A stretch of 64,000 bases of DNA from Oceanobacillus zhaokaii (lineage in GTDB: Bacteria; Bacillota; Bacilli; Bacillales; Amphibacillaceae): the NCBI RefSeq assembly GCF_003352005.1, contig NZ_CP024848.1, forward strand, positions 128,501 through 192,500. Direction: 5' to 3'. The translations under genes were made by a program, and so were the position numbers. Positions 13,408-23,036 of the stretch are shown here, in pieces (the stretch's first letter is position 1; each line of letters starts with the position of its first letter). Under the pieces are notes generated by a model. That model did no database searches. It had not been told where the DNA came from and saw only the letters and a list, made by a program, of their open reading frames with translations.

Positions 13408-13423
13408 ACGAGCTCCGATATAA

Positions 13424-13552
<129 letters not shown>

Positions 13553-13576
13553 AACCTTAGGAGGTGCAACTATTCT

Positions 13577-13942
13577 ATGGCACGTATAGCAGGTATTGAC
13601 ATCCCACGTGATAAACGTGTTGTCATTTCTTTAACATATATCTTTGGAATTGGTAAAGTTACCGCACAGAAAGTCCTTAAAGAAGCAGGCGTTTCAGAAG
13701 ACACTCGTGTTCGTGATTTAACTGAAGACGAATTAGGTAGAATTCGTACAGCAATCGATCAATACAATACAGAAGGTGACCTTCGTCGTGAAGTATCACT
13801 TAACATTAAACGTTTGATCGAAATTGGTTCTTATAGAGGCCTTCGTCATCGTCGTAGCTTACCAGTTCGTGGACAACATACTAAAAACAACTCACGTACT
13901 CGTAAAGGCCCACGTCGTACAATGGCTAACAAGAAAAAATAA
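13577..13942 (+). CDS. rpsM: 30S ribosomal protein S13
   Basis: Head protein contacting P-site tRNA and L5. 121 residues, [20 protein letters not shown], with the basic C-terminal tail ([15 protein letters not shown]). AGGAGGTG upstream. Confidence 0.98.
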   Translation: MARIAGIDIPRDKRVVISLTYIFGIGKVTAQKVLKEAGVSEDTRVRDLTEDELGRIRTAIDQYNTEGDLRREVSLNIKRLIEIGSYRGLRHRRSLPVRGQHTKNNSRTRKGPRRTMANKKK

Positions 13943-13967
13943 AGCAGTAAAGGAGGTTAACTAATCA

Positions 13968-14357
13968 ATGGCACGTAATACTAATACACGTAAGCGTCGT
14001 GTGAAAAAGAATATTGAATCAGGTATCGCCCATATCCGTTCAACATTTAACAATACAATTGTTACAATTACGGATACACAAGGTAATGCAGTTGGTTGGA
14101 GTTCAGCAGGTGCATTAGGCTTTAAAGGTTCACGTAAATCAACTCCATTTGCTGCTCAAATGGCTGCAGAAACTGTGGCTAAGTCAGCAATCGAAAACGG
14201 CATGAAGACATTAGAAGTTACTGTTAAAGGGCCAGGAGCTGGACGTGAAGCAGCAATTCGTTCACTTCAAGCAGCTGGTTTAGAAGTTACAGCAATTGTT
14301 GATGTAACACCAGTTCCTCATAATGGATGCCGCCCACCAAAACGTCGTCGTGTATAA
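13968..14357 (+). CDS. rpsK: 30S ribosomal protein S11
   Basis: Platform protein. 129 residues ending [18 protein letters not shown], the conserved basic tail. AAGGAGG 10 nt before the ATG. A 198-nt gap follows before rpoA, much longer than other gaps in the cluster. Confidence 0.98.
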   Translation: MARNTNTRKRRVKKNIESGIAHIRSTFNNTIVTITDTQGNAVGWSSAGALGFKGSRKSTPFAAQMAAETVAKSAIENGMKTLEVTVKGPGAGREAAIRSLQAAGLEVTAIVDVTPVPHNGCRPPKRRRV

Positions 14358-14373
14358 TTTTACCGTATAGAAT

Positions 14374-14402
14374 TTGTCACCCTGTCTATAATGGGTTATG
14401 AT
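14374..14402 (+). promoter_or_regulatory. Internal sigma-A promoter ahead of rpoA
   Basis: -35 TTGTCA (14374-14379), exactly 17 nt, -10 TATGAT (14397-14402). It would give rpoA-rplQ transcription independent of the long ribosomal operon. Confidence 0.65.
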
Positions 14403-14555
14403 AGCTAAAAAAAGTAAAGTTTATTTTTAAGACATCAGGACAGGACAGTACGAATGAATTACAGGTAGTGCAGAAACGCCAACTGCCTATTGAGGAATTT
14501 CGGTTAGACAAGGGTCTAGCCGGGGTTTCGACGTTTTAAAGGAGGGTTTTGTTGA
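14403..14555 (+). promoter_or_regulatory. Structured 5' leader of rpoA
   Basis: About 150 nt between the internal promoter and rpoA. Two small hairpins can be drawn: AGGTAGT/ACTGCCT (14462-14468 with 14480-14486, one G-U pair) and TTAGAC/GTCTAG just upstream of the ribosome site AAGGAGGG. No T run, so not a terminator. Role unknown; autoregulation of alpha-subunit synthesis is a guess. Confidence 0.4.
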
Positions 14556-15500
14556 ATGATCGAAATAGAAAAGCCAAATATTGAAACGATTGAAATTAGC
14601 GACGATGCTACTTTCGGGAAATTCGTAGTAGAACCACTTGAACGTGGATATGGTGCCACTCTAGGAAACTCCTTGCGTCGTATCTTACTATCCTCACTTC
14701 CAGGTGCTGCTGTTACATCAATTCAAATTGATGGTGCTTTACATGAGTTCTCGACGATTGATGGAGTTGTGGAAGATGTCACTCAAATTATTTTGAGCTT
14801 AAAGAAGTTAGCACTTAAGATTTATTCTGATGAACCGAAAACAATCGAATTATCTGTTCAAGGTGAAGGGGTAGTAACTGCTGCTGACCTCACGTATGAC
14901 AGTGATGTAGAAGTGTTGAATCCGGAATTGAAGATCGCTACTTTAAATAGTAAAGGCGCTTTAAACATGAGAATGACAGCTGAGCGTGGTCGAGGATATC
15001 GCCAAGCTGAGCAGAATAAACATGAGGATCAACCAATAGGCGTTATTGCGATTGATTCAATCTTTACACCTGTATCACGTGTTTCCTACCAAGTAGAAAA
15101 CACTCGAGTAGGTCAAAATGCAAACTATGATAAATTAACATTAGATGTCTCTACAGATGGAAGCATTCGTCCTGAAGAAGCAGTTTCTTTGGGTGCTAAA
15201 ATCGTTACAGAGCATTTTAATATTTTCGTAGGGCTAACGGATGAGGCACAAAATGCCGAAATCATGGTTGAAAAAGAGGAAGACCAAAAAGAGAAAGTTA
15301 TGGAAATGACAATCGAAGAACTTGATCTTTCTGTTAGGTCTTATAACTGCTTAAAACGCGCTGGAATTAATACCGTTCAAGAGCTTGCAAATAAGAGCGA
15401 AGAAGATATGATGAAGGTTCGTAATTTAGGTCGTAAATCACTTGAAGAAGTTAAACATAAATTAGCAGATCTTGATTTAGGTTTGCGTAATGACGACTGA
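14556..15500 (+). CDS. rpoA: RNA polymerase alpha subunit
   Basis: 314 residues, usual Bacillus length. N-terminal dimerisation/assembly domain ([17 protein letters not shown] near residue 38), and an alpha-CTD after the [13 protein letters not shown] linker with the helix-hairpin-helix [15 protein letters not shown]. Assembles the polymerase core and contacts UP elements and activators. Followed by rplQ. Confidence 0.98.
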   Translation: MIEIEKPNIETIEISDDATFGKFVVEPLERGYGATLGNSLRRILLSSLPGAAVTSIQIDGALHEFSTIDGVVEDVTQIILSLKKLALKIYSDEPKTIELSVQGEGVVTAADLTYDSDVEVLNPELKIATLNSKGALNMRMTAERGRGYRQAEQNKHEDQPIGVIAIDSIFTPVSRVSYQVENTRVGQNANYDKLTLDVSTDGSIRPEEAVSLGAKIVTEHFNIFVGLTDEAQNAEIMVEKEEDQKEKVMEMTIEELDLSVRSYNCLKRAGINTVQELANKSEEDMMKVRNLGRKSLEEVKHKLADLDLGLRNDD

Positions 15501-15544
15501 TAAACACAGTCACCTTTAGAGATTTTTGAAAGGGAGGTACTAAC

Positions 15545-15898
15545 ATGGCTAGAAAATTTGGACGTAGTACAGACAGCCGTATGGCATTACTTCGTAACCT
15601 TGCATCTGATTTAATTATTCATGAACGGATTGAAACTACAGAAGCAAAAGCGAAGGATTTAAAATCGATTGTAGATAAAATGATTACATTAGGTAAACGT
15701 GGAGATCTTCACGCTCGCCGTCAAGCAGCAGCATTCCTTTACAACAAAGAGGCTGATGAAGAAAATAATGTAATTCAAAAACTTTTTGATGATGTTGCAA
15801 AACGCTACGATGAGAGACAAGGTGGATACACACGTGTTCTTAAACTTGGTGAACGCCAAGGCGATGGCGCAAAAATGGCAATCATTGAATTGGTCTAA
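15545..15898 (+). CDS. rplQ: 50S ribosomal protein L17
   Basis: 117 residues, [20 protein letters not shown]. Last gene of the alpha block; AAGGGAGG upstream and a terminator downstream. Standard. Confidence 0.98.
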   Translation: MARKFGRSTDSRMALLRNLASDLIIHERIETTEAKAKDLKSIVDKMITLGKRGDLHARRQAAAFLYNKEADEENNVIQKLFDDVAKRYDERQGGYTRVLKLGERQGDGAKMAIIELV

Positions 15899-15914
15899 AC
15901 AAGAAACATGCGGC

Positions 15915-15962
15915 AAGGGCAGGACTTTAATCTCTCACGAGGTGAATCCAAGCCCTTTTTTT
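15915..15962 (+). terminator. Terminator after rplQ
   Basis: AAGGGC (15915-15920) pairs with GCCCTT (15952-15957), followed by a run of T. The 31-nt loop itself contains a TCAC-GAG-GTGA mini-hairpin. It ends the S10-spc-alpha transcript. Confidence 0.75.
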
Positions 15963-16266
15963 GTAGTAAAAGAAAAAAAGTGCAGCAGTCTCTAGCCCAC
16001 GCGCAACTAGACAGAGAAAAGTGCAGCGGGCTTGCCCAGAGACGGAGGGCATAAGCAGGAGACCTTATAGCGCACGGTCTTGGCGCTCGGAGTGTAGAAA
16101 CGCGTTATATCTATATCGCCTATGATAAGGCGATATAAGCACGACGAGAGAAGCCGTAACAACCGGAACTATATCACCCAGAAGAAACACAATATCAGCC
16201 CGATAAAACTAATAACAGTTACACAATAAATCCCAGGCAGGAGACAGGTTAGGAGAGGTATTTTTA
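15963..16266 (+). other. Hairpin-rich spacer between rplQ and ecfA1
   Basis: No ORF. Richer in G+C than the surroundings, with short dyads: GGGC-TT-GCCC near 16028, AGACC/GGTCT near 16060-16080, and a 9-bp stem TATATCGCC/GGCGATATA (16112-16120 with 16129-16137). It may be another dispersed intergenic repeat, since its composition resembles the repeats elsewhere in the window, but no second copy is present here. A promoter for ecfA1 is expected but not seen clearly. Confidence 0.45.
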
Positions 16267-17106
16267 ATGAGTAAAAGGTTAATTGAGTTTAGAAATGTAT
16301 CGTTTCGATATGGAGAAGAGCAGCCTTGGGTATTGAAAAATGTTTCATTTGAAATCTATGAAGATGAGTGGGTAGCTATTATTGGCCATAATGGCTCTGG
16401 AAAATCCACAATAGCTAAGCTTGTAAATGGATTGCTATTCCCGCAGCAAGGGGAGATTGTCATAGATGGACAACTGGTAAATGAGGAATCAATTTGGAAT
16501 ATTCGCAAGGAAGTTGGAATGGTATTTCAAAATCCAGATAATCAGTTTGTAGGGGCGACTGTTCAGGATGATGTTGCCTTTGGGATGGAAAATCGCGGGT
16601 TTCCCCGCGAAGATATGGTGAAGCGAATTGATGAAACATTGAAAGCAGTAGGCATGCAGGCTTATCGGCTGACAGAGCCACATCGACTATCTGGTGGGCA
16701 AAAACAGCGTGTTGCGATTGCAAGTGTGTTGGCAATTTCGCCGAAAGTACTTATTCTTGATGAAGCGACGGCAATGCTTGATCCGAATGGCCGAAAAGAA
16801 ATTATGGAAACAGTGTCACAGCTCCAGAATAGTCAAGGGCTTTCCTTAATCACGATCACGCATGATTTACATGAAGTTGTCCAAGCTGACCGCGTTATTG
16901 TTATGAACGAAGGAGAAATATGGGATGAAGCTACTCCACGAGAAATATTCTCCAAAAAAGATGAACTTCGAAAAATCGGACTTGATGTACCATTTGTAGC
17001 CATTTTAGCCGATGAACTAAAACAAGTGGGAATCACGATTTCGCAAGAACCATTAAACCACGAAGAGCTGCTGGAGGAATTATGGACATTAAATTCGAGA
17101 ACGTAA
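16267..17106 (+). CDS. ecfA1: ECF transporter ATPase A1
   Basis: ATP-binding subunit of the energy-coupling factor module shared by vitamin and cofactor S components. 279 residues: Walker [10 protein letters not shown], signature LSGGQKQR, Walker B VLILDEAT and the H-loop THDLHE. Overlaps ecfA2 by 25 nt. Order ecfA1-ecfA2-ecfT-truA after rplQ is the Bacillus arrangement. Confidence 0.97.
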   Translation: MSKRLIEFRNVSFRYGEEQPWVLKNVSFEIYEDEWVAIIGHNGSGKSTIAKLVNGLLFPQQGEIVIDGQLVNEESIWNIRKEVGMVFQNPDNQFVGATVQDDVAFGMENRGFPREDMVKRIDETLKAVGMQAYRLTEPHRLSGGQKQRVAIASVLAISPKVLILDEATAMLDPNGRKEIMETVSQLQNSQGLSLITITHDLHEVVQADRVIVMNEGEIWDEATPREIFSKKDELRKIGLDVPFVAILADELKQVGITISQEPLNHEELLEELWTLNSRT

Positions 17107-17948
17107 CTTACATTTATCAACCTAATTCACCATTCGAACATAAGGCATTATCTGATGTTTCATTTCATATTGAATCTGGTTCGTTTGTAGCAATTATCGG
17201 TCACACCGGTTCCGGTAAGTCAACGTTGATTAATCATTTAAACGGTCTATCTGTGCCAACAGAGGGGATTGTATCAATTGGTGATTATCATCTGTCAAAG
17301 GAAGACAAGCCGAAGAATATGAAAGAATTACGCAGCCGAGTTGGCGTTGTTTTTCAATATCCAGAGCATCAATTATTTGAAGAAACCGTTGAGAGGGATA
17401 TTGCGTTTGGCCCCGAGAACTTCAATGTTCCAAAAGAAGAGATTAAAAAACGTATCGAGGCGATTATCCCTGCAGTAGGACTGCCTGAAAACGTATTAGA
17501 GCGGTCGCCATTCGATTTAAGTGGCGGACAGATGCGCAGGGTCGCGATTGCTGGTGTTCTGGCCGTTAAACCAGATGTACTCGTATTAGACGAGCCGACA
17601 GCTGGACTTGATCCTCGTGGACAGAAGGAAATTATGGAAATGTTTTATCGTTTACACAAGGAACAAGGCTTAACGACTGTTCTTGTCACACATAGCATGG
17701 AGGATGCTGTAAAGTATGCGGATCAAGTAATCATTTTAAATAAAGGGACCAAGTATATGGAAGGAAGGCCTGAGGAGGTTTTTACTCAAAAAGAAGCACT
17801 CAATCAAGTACAATTAGATGTACCTGAGATGGTTCGCTTTTTGAACTCCTTCAATGAGAGATTCAGCGAGAATATTCCTTTTGAAAAGCAAACGATCAAG
17901 GATCTAGCACAGGCGATACAGCCGGTAGTTAAAGGAGCGAAAGTATAA
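17082..17948 (+). CDS. ecfA2: ECF transporter ATPase A2
   Basis: Partner ATPase, 288 residues: [24 protein letters not shown]. Starts inside ecfA1 after GGAGGAATT; its stop overlaps ecfT as TAATG. Forms the A1/A2 heterodimer that drives substrate uptake through EcfT. Confidence 0.97.
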   Translation: MDIKFENVTYIYQPNSPFEHKALSDVSFHIESGSFVAIIGHTGSGKSTLINHLNGLSVPTEGIVSIGDYHLSKEDKPKNMKELRSRVGVVFQYPEHQLFEETVERDIAFGPENFNVPKEEIKKRIEAIIPAVGLPENVLERSPFDLSGGQMRRVAIAGVLAVKPDVLVLDEPTAGLDPRGQKEIMEMFYRLHKEQGLTTVLVTHSMEDAVKYADQVIILNKGTKYMEGRPEEVFTQKEALNQVQLDVPEMVRFLNSFNERFSENIPFEKQTIKDLAQAIQPVVKGAKV

Positions 17949-18751
17949 TGAATAATTCCTTAATTATTGGTCAGTATGTCCCCGGTAATTCACTTGTTCA
18001 TAAATTGGACCCGAGAACAAAGATTACGATTATCTTTTTCTATGTATTTACCGTGTTTTTTGCAAATAGTTTGCCGAGCTACAGTGTACTGGTCGTATTT
18101 GCACTTGCATGCATGTTCACCTCAAGAGTGCCAATACGGTTTATTATAAAGGGTCTTACCCCGGTATGGTTCTTAATTATATTTACGTTTATTTTGCACT
18201 TATTTGTTACAAAAGAAGGAACTATTATTTTTGATTTCTGGATTTTTGAATTTTACTCTGGTGGTGTCATTCAAGGGATTGCTATTTCGATCCGGTTCTT
18301 CCTGTTAATCCTTGTGACCTCATTGCTTACATTAACAACGACACCGATTGAAATAACCGATGCAATTGAAGACATGCTCCGACCATTAAACAAAGTTAGA
18401 TTTCCAGTCCATGAGCTTGCATTGATGATGTCGATTTCCTTACGCTTTATTCCTACACTAATGCAGGAAACAGATAAGATTTCAAGGGCACAAGCATCGC
18501 GCGGTGTTGATTTTAGGACAGGGCCAATAAAGGACCGGATTAAGGCAGTTGTGCCACTGTTGGTTCCCCTGTTTGTCAGTGCATTTAAACGAGCAGAAGA
18601 GCTCGCAATGGCAATGGAGGCGCGTGGGTATCAAGGTGGAGAAGGGCGTACCAAGCTGCGAGAACTGAAAATTGAACTCCGGGATATCATGGTCTATCTT
18701 CTATTTGCATGTGTCATGATTTTATTATTTTTAACACGAACGTATTCGTAA
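17948..18751 (+). CDS. ecfT: ECF transporter transmembrane subunit T
   Basis: 267 residues, several membrane helices and the two coupling-helix motifs ASRGV and EARGY that dock on the ATPases. Couples ATP hydrolysis to S-component toppling in the membrane. No S component is adjacent, in keeping with a shared group II module. Confidence 0.97.
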   Translation: MNNSLIIGQYVPGNSLVHKLDPRTKITIIFFYVFTVFFANSLPSYSVLVVFALACMFTSRVPIRFIIKGLTPVWFLIIFTFILHLFVTKEGTIIFDFWIFEFYSGGVIQGIAISIRFFLLILVTSLLTLTTTPIEITDAIEDMLRPLNKVRFPVHELALMMSISLRFIPTLMQETDKISRAQASRGVDFRTGPIKDRIKAVVPLLVPLFVSAFKRAEELAMAMEARGYQGGEGRTKLRELKIELRDIMVYLLFACVMILLFLTRTYS

Positions 18752-18767
18752 GAAAGGCTGGACTAGG

Positions 18768-19514
18768 ATGGGAAGACTAAAATGTACAATCATTTATGAC
18801 GGTTCCGGTTTCTTTGGCTTCCAATTTCAGCCAACAAAGCGTACCGTTCAAGGCGAATTGGAAAAAGCTCTTAAACAGATTCATAAAGGAGAATCGATTC
18901 GTCTGCAGGCATCTGGTAGAACGGATGCAGGGGTCCATGCAAAGGGACAAGTGATTCATTTCGATTCCCCCTTAGATATCCCGGAATTAGGCTGGAAACG
19001 AGCAATGAATACCATCTTGCCAGATGATGTCTATATTGATAGGGTCGAAAGGGTTACAGATGCATTTCATGCGAGATACAGTGCAGTGGAAAAGGAATAT
19101 CACTATTTCGTTTGGAATGCAGAAGAGCCAGACGTATTTAAACGAAACTACGCCTATTATTTTTCATATAATCTCGACATGGAGAAGATGCAGAAGGCGT
19201 GTCGCTATTTAGAGGGAACACATGATTTCACAACGTTTTCCTCGGCAAAGGCGACAACGAAAGGCACTAAGATAAGAACAATTTATCAAGCAACCTGCAA
19301 TCGAAAAGGAGCCGAAATTGAGTTCATTTTCCGCGGATCTGGCTTTTTATATAATATGGTTCGAATAATGGTTAGCGTGTTATTAGATATCGGGCAAGGA
19401 AGAAGAAATCCAACCGATATTGAAACGCTATTAGACGGGAAAAATCGCCAGCTTGCCGGCAAAACAATTGCACCTCAAGGACTGTATTTATGGCAAGTAA
19501 AATATGATAAATAA
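18768..19514 (+). CDS. truA: tRNA pseudouridine(38-40) synthase
   Basis: Converts uridines 38-40 in the anticodon stem to pseudouridine. 248 residues; catalytic Asp in GRTDAGVHA (about residues 49-57). 16 nt after ecfT, part of the same transcript. Confidence 0.97.
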   Translation: MGRLKCTIIYDGSGFFGFQFQPTKRTVQGELEKALKQIHKGESIRLQASGRTDAGVHAKGQVIHFDSPLDIPELGWKRAMNTILPDDVYIDRVERVTDAFHARYSAVEKEYHYFVWNAEEPDVFKRNYAYYFSYNLDMEKMQKACRYLEGTHDFTTFSSAKATTKGTKIRTIYQATCNRKGAEIEFIFRGSGFLYNMVRIMVSVLLDIGQGRRNPTDIETLLDGKNRQLAGKTIAPQGLYLWQVKYDK

Positions 19515-19527
19515 ATGCCTGCAGAAC

Positions 19528-19671
19528 TTGACAATTACCCGTCATATGTTATATTATTGTTTATGGCATTTTATTTCTTAATAAACCATGATTAGCCCCG
19601 GAATCTAATTATGTTGAATATAGGAATAACAAATTTGAAACGAATTTTTTAATATATGGAGGGAAATTATC
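19528..19671 (+). promoter_or_regulatory. Promoter and leader of rplM-rpsI
   Basis: -35 TTGACA (19528-19533), 16-nt spacer, -10 TATATT (about 19550-19555). About 110 nt of leader follow. An L13 leader RNA is known from rplM of Bacillus relatives; this leader is at the right place and of suitable length, but I cannot confirm the fold by eye. Confidence 0.6.
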
Positions 19672-20109
19672 ATGCGCACAACTTTTATGGCGAATGAAGC
19701 TAATATCGAACGCAAATGGCTTGTTGTGGATGCTGAAGGTCAAAGACTTGGTCGTTTATCAAGTGAAGTTGCTGCAATCCTTCGTGGAAAGCACAAACCA
19801 ACTTACACACCACATGCAGACACAGGAGATAATGTTATCATTATCAATGCTGAGAAAATAGAATTAACTGGAAACAAAATCAATGACAAAATGTACTACA
19901 ATCATTCAGGTCATCCAGGCGGAATGAGAGAGCGTAACGCAGACGAAATGCGTACTAAGTATCCTCAAGAAATGCTAGAAAGAGCAATCAAAGGGATGCT
20001 TCCAAAAGGTCCATTAGGTCGCAAAATGGCGAAGAAATTGCATGTATACAGAGGACCAGAACATAATAATCAAGCACAAAAACCAGAAGTTTACGAACTT
20101 CGTGGATAA
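19672..20109 (+). CDS. rplM: 50S ribosomal protein L13
   Basis: 145 residues, [20 protein letters not shown], same length and N terminus as in B. subtilis. GGAGGGAAAT precedes the ATG. An early large-subunit assembly protein; pairs with rpsI. Confidence 0.98.
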   Translation: MRTTFMANEANIERKWLVVDAEGQRLGRLSSEVAAILRGKHKPTYTPHADTGDNVIIINAEKIELTGNKINDKMYYNHSGHPGGMRERNADEMRTKYPQEMLERAIKGMLPKGPLGRKMAKKLHVYRGPEHNNQAQKPEVYELRG

Positions 20110-20128
20110 ATAGAAGGAGGTTAAACAA

Positions 20129-20521
20129 TTGGCACAAGTACAATATTACGGCACAGGTCGTAGAAAAAGTTCAACTGCTCGTGTACGTTTAGTACCAGGC
20201 ACAGGTAATGTTACTATTAATGGTCGTGAAGCTAAAGACTATTTCCCATATGAAACACAACTTCTAATTCTTAACCAGCCACTAGCTGCTACTGAAACAG
20301 AAGGAACTTATGACGTGTTAGTTAACGTTCATGGTGGTGGATTCACTGGTCAAGCTGGTGCAATCCGTCACGGTATCGCTCGTGCACTATTAGAAGCTGA
20401 TCCAGAATATCGTGCTTCTTTAAAACGCGAAGGCTACCTAACTCGTGATGCTCGTATGAAAGAACGTAAGAAATACGGTCTTAAAGGCGCACGTCGTGCA
20501 CCTCAGTTCTCAAAACGTTAA
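20129..20521 (+). CDS. rpsI: 30S ribosomal protein S9
   Basis: 130 residues, TTG start after AAGGAGG. C terminus [11 protein letters not shown] reaches the P-site tRNA anticodon. Last gene of the ribosomal region; the order of the reference Bacillus map stops here and resumes at cwlD 38 kb downstream. Confidence 0.98.
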   Translation: MAQVQYYGTGRRKSSTARVRLVPGTGNVTINGREAKDYFPYETQLLILNQPLAATETEGTYDVLVNVHGGGFTGQAGAIRHGIARALLEADPEYRASLKREGYLTRDARMKERKKYGLKGARRAPQFSKR

Positions 20522-20537
20522 TATATCTACGTTTCAA

Positions 20538-20570
20538 GGCTCTCAACCTATTTGGTTGAGGGTCTTTTTT
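20538..20570 (+). terminator. Terminator after rpsI
   Basis: An 11-bp stem (20538-20548 with 20554-20564, two non-Watson-Crick positions) and a run of six T. Confidence 0.88.
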
Positions 20571-20705
20571 AATTGTTTTGAGATTCTTAATCGAGCATAT
20601 TAGTTCAAAATTCACTGGATGCCTAATCCTTATCTGATATAATTGCAGGGATAGTTTGCTCTGTTAAAAATAAATAGGACGATAACTTTAAGAGTGTAAC
20701 CTTAT

Positions 20706-20799
20706 CATTGGGAAGGACCCTGATGGTACGACTGTTAATAAAGATCTTGTTGTACGTGCAGCTGAGGAACTAATATCTTTTAAATCAGGAGGTACGTAA
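20706..20799 (+). pseudogene. Possible remnant ORF tail ahead of the nuclease
   Basis: An open stretch ending in TAA at 20797-20799 encodes GKDPDGTTVNKDLVVRAAEE followed by LISFKSGGT. It has no plausible start and a stop just upstream. The composition looks protein-like, so it may be the 3' stub of a lost gene. I do not recognise the family. The region 20571-20705 shows nothing. Confidence 0.25.
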
Positions 20800-20800
20800 G

Positions 20801-21708
20801 ATGAATTTTACCGGTAAACAACAAGGAGACCTGCTTCCAGAAAAAATAACAGATTACAGGCAATTTGATGCGATTCTTTCTAAACACAGAGAGATGAAGA
20901 AGATGATGAAAGAAAACGAGAAAAATTATTTTGATGAGGAAAAAGATCAGGAAGCTGTGGAACAATATTATTGCGGAATTGATTTTAAAGATGATCAGGT
21001 AATTGAATTCCTTAAGAAGCTTCTTAAGGAAACGCATACCAATCAAGTACGGTATAAACCAACCGAGTATGTCTATCCATGGGTGGATTTGTACCGGATG
21101 GAAACCTTAAGAGTGTTTATTCCGGGGAAGAGCGAAACCCGGAAGATGTCATAAAAAAGGATTTTCAAGCGGTATTAAAACGTATGGATCGGCTCAGCAA
21201 GCTGACATCTGCGCAAACTGCGGGAGAGGATCAGCTTCGAAAAGTTGCAATTGCTTTTCCTTTTAACTGTGAACATGTAGTGCCACAATCATGGTTCAAT
21301 GAACAAGAGCCGATGCGTGGGGATATTCATCATTTATTCACCTGTGATCCTGGCTGTAATTCGATACGGAGTAACTATCCCTATCATGATTTTTCCGATT
21401 ATGCACCCGAAAATGCTGGAATCAAACGGGTTGAAGATGAGTGTGGAAAGGCCGAAGAGGGGTTATTTGAACCTGAGTATGGAAAAGGAACAGTGGCGAG
21501 GGCGATGCTGTATTTTATGATTAGATACCAGGATGAAATAGAAAATGTCCATAAAGAAACCATCGACACCAAACTGCTTCTGGAATGGCACCAGCAATTC
21601 CCACCCAAGCTTTATGAAAAACACCGTAACCAATCAATCCATGATATTCAGGGAAATCGTAATCCATTTATTGATTTCCCGGATAAAATGTACCAGGTTT
21701 TTGATTAA
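20801..21708 (+). pseudogene. Endonuclease I family nuclease, frameshifted
   Basis: Two overlapping frames make one protein of about 302 residues. Frame 1 (from 20801, after CAGGAGGT) carries the N-terminal part to YVYPWVDLY; frame 2 carries PDGNLKSVYSG onward with the beta-beta-alpha-metal core CEHVVPQSWF and DIHHLFTCDPGCNSIRSNYP. Adding one C at 21094-21095 (TAC-CCG-GAT) joins them. The family includes Bacillus extracellular nucleases such as Bsn, but no signal peptide is visible here. Either a real 1-bp deletion or a sequencing error; all later codons are intact, which favours a recent event. Confidence 0.8.
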
Positions 21709-21871
21709 AAATCCGTTCGCTAGTTAACTGCAAGATTGAATTCATTCGATACGGGGAATAAGTGAAGAGCTAACTGTTGTTATCTGTAGAAAGGCTCCGT
21801 TGCTAACAATTAGCTGAAACGCCAATCATATGAAACTAAAACAACAGGATTTTTTGAAGACTGTAAATGAG

Positions 21872-21925
21872 TAAGCGCCAAACAAACCCGCCCTGCATTA
21901 GTAGATGGGGTTTGTCTGGCGCTTA
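21872..21925. terminator. Long hairpin between converging genes
   Basis: 18-bp arms with one mismatch (21872-21889 with 21908-21925) enclose an 18-nt loop. It lies between the nuclease and tenA, which converge. No T run follows on either strand, so it is only a probable bidirectional terminator. The rest of the 353-nt gap 21709-22061 shows nothing. Confidence 0.5.
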
Positions 21926-22061
21926 TTACGATGCTTATAATGCTTCTATTTCCATAAAAAATTATTCATATCATATAATTTCGATTAATTTAGGGGTCTT
22001 CAACCGGCCATATTTTCTTATCGATTTCTTGAACGGGATCTATCACATTGAAAACTATATT

Positions 22062-22751
22062 TTAAAAAGAAGTTTCCACCTGCTTCCGTTCTGACAGCCA
22101 TGTTTCAAAGGTGTAAGCCATTTCCCAAAAGGCAAGTTCGTATTCTTTTGCGATGATAAATTGCTCTTTCATCTTTTCTTTTTCAATGTCACTTGCTTCT
22201 GCTGCAAGTTCATCTAATAGGTCTACCATTTCCTTAGTAGACTCTTGAAACCAGTCACTTGCATACATTTGAATCCAGTTGTCGTATATTTTTTCCTTTG
22301 GTTTAGCATTTTTATTTTTCATGCCAATATCTGCGTATAACCAGTAACATGGCAGCATAGAAGCTATTATTTGTCCTAGACTGCCCGATAGAGCGGCTCG
22401 GTACATATGTGATGTATAGGCGTATGCAGTTGGAGCTGGTTTGAAATGCTTTATATCTATATCGGTAATGTTTAAGATTGCCGCATGTTCCTTATGAACA
22501 GTGAGCTCTGCCTGGGCTGTATTTTTTGCCTTTTCAGCTAACTTTGCAGATACACTAAAATCATCAGCATGTGCTGCGGCAAATGCGTGTATTTTTCCGT
22601 AATGTTTTAAATAGTAAATGTCTTGCATTATATAATTCTTGAATGTTTCGAGTGGCAAATCGCCATTGACGATGCCTTGTACAAAAGGATGGTTCAAGCT
22701 TAAATCCCAACTTTGCTTTGTTTCCTCTCTTAGTGACTCAGAAAATTTCAT
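22062..22751 (-). CDS. tenA: Aminopyrimidine aminohydrolase (thiaminase II, TenA)
   Basis: Salvages thiamine breakdown products by hydrolysing the aminomethyl pyrimidine to HMP. 229 residues; Asp44 (MQDIYYL) and Cys135 (SMLPCYWLYA) fall at the numbers of the B. subtilis catalytic residues, and the C-terminal YTFETWL holds the conserved Glu. GGGGAGGA precedes the ATG. A TPP riboswitch lies upstream; no other thiamine gene is adjacent, so it is a monocistronic salvage unit. Confidence 0.96.
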   Translation of the reverse strand: MKFSESLREETKQSWDLSLNHPFVQGIVNGDLPLETFKNYIMQDIYYLKHYGKIHAFAAAHADDFSVSAKLAEKAKNTAQAELTVHKEHAAILNITDIDIKHFKPAPTAYAYTSHMYRAALSGSLGQIIASMLPCYWLYADIGMKNKNAKPKEKIYDNWIQMYASDWFQESTKEMVDLLDELAAEASDIEKEKMKEQFIIAKEYELAFWEMAYTFETWLSERKQVETSF

Positions 22752-22869
22752 TAAAAATTCCTCCCCTAACTTATCGTTTCCGACTGTTGGTGGAGGAAAT
22801 GGATGCGCGTGCTATCTGATTCAATTCCTGAACAAATTCAAAAACTGAGAAGTTATCAAATGATAGAAT

Positions 22870-22976
22870 CGGCGACTTTCCACTTCCCTCCGCTGGTATA
22901 AACCAGATCAGGTTCCAAGGGTCTTAAAGAACTCTTTAATCTCAGCCTTAAATAGGCACCCCTAGCAGAAACGTAT
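22870..22976 (-). ncRNA. TPP riboswitch controlling tenA
   Basis: Read on the minus strand it shows the THI-box parts in order: CTAGGGGTGCC, GGCTGAGAT, GACCCTTGGAACCTGATCTG, GTTTATACCAGCGGAGGGA and AGTGGAAA. These are the conserved pyrimidine- and pyrophosphate-sensor helices. About 118 nt of expression platform lie between it and the tenA start; whether it terminates or hides the ribosome site is not clear by eye. Confidence 0.95.
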
Positions 22977-23036
22977 TTGATTATTCTTATTTATCATAAC
23001 ATATATCTAACAAACTTAGCAGAAAAACTCTGTAAT

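Noticed and set aside
21867..22094. 75-residue plus-strand frame between the nuclease and tenA
   Set aside because: Spans the long hairpin and runs into the 3' end of tenA on the other strand; no ribosome site.
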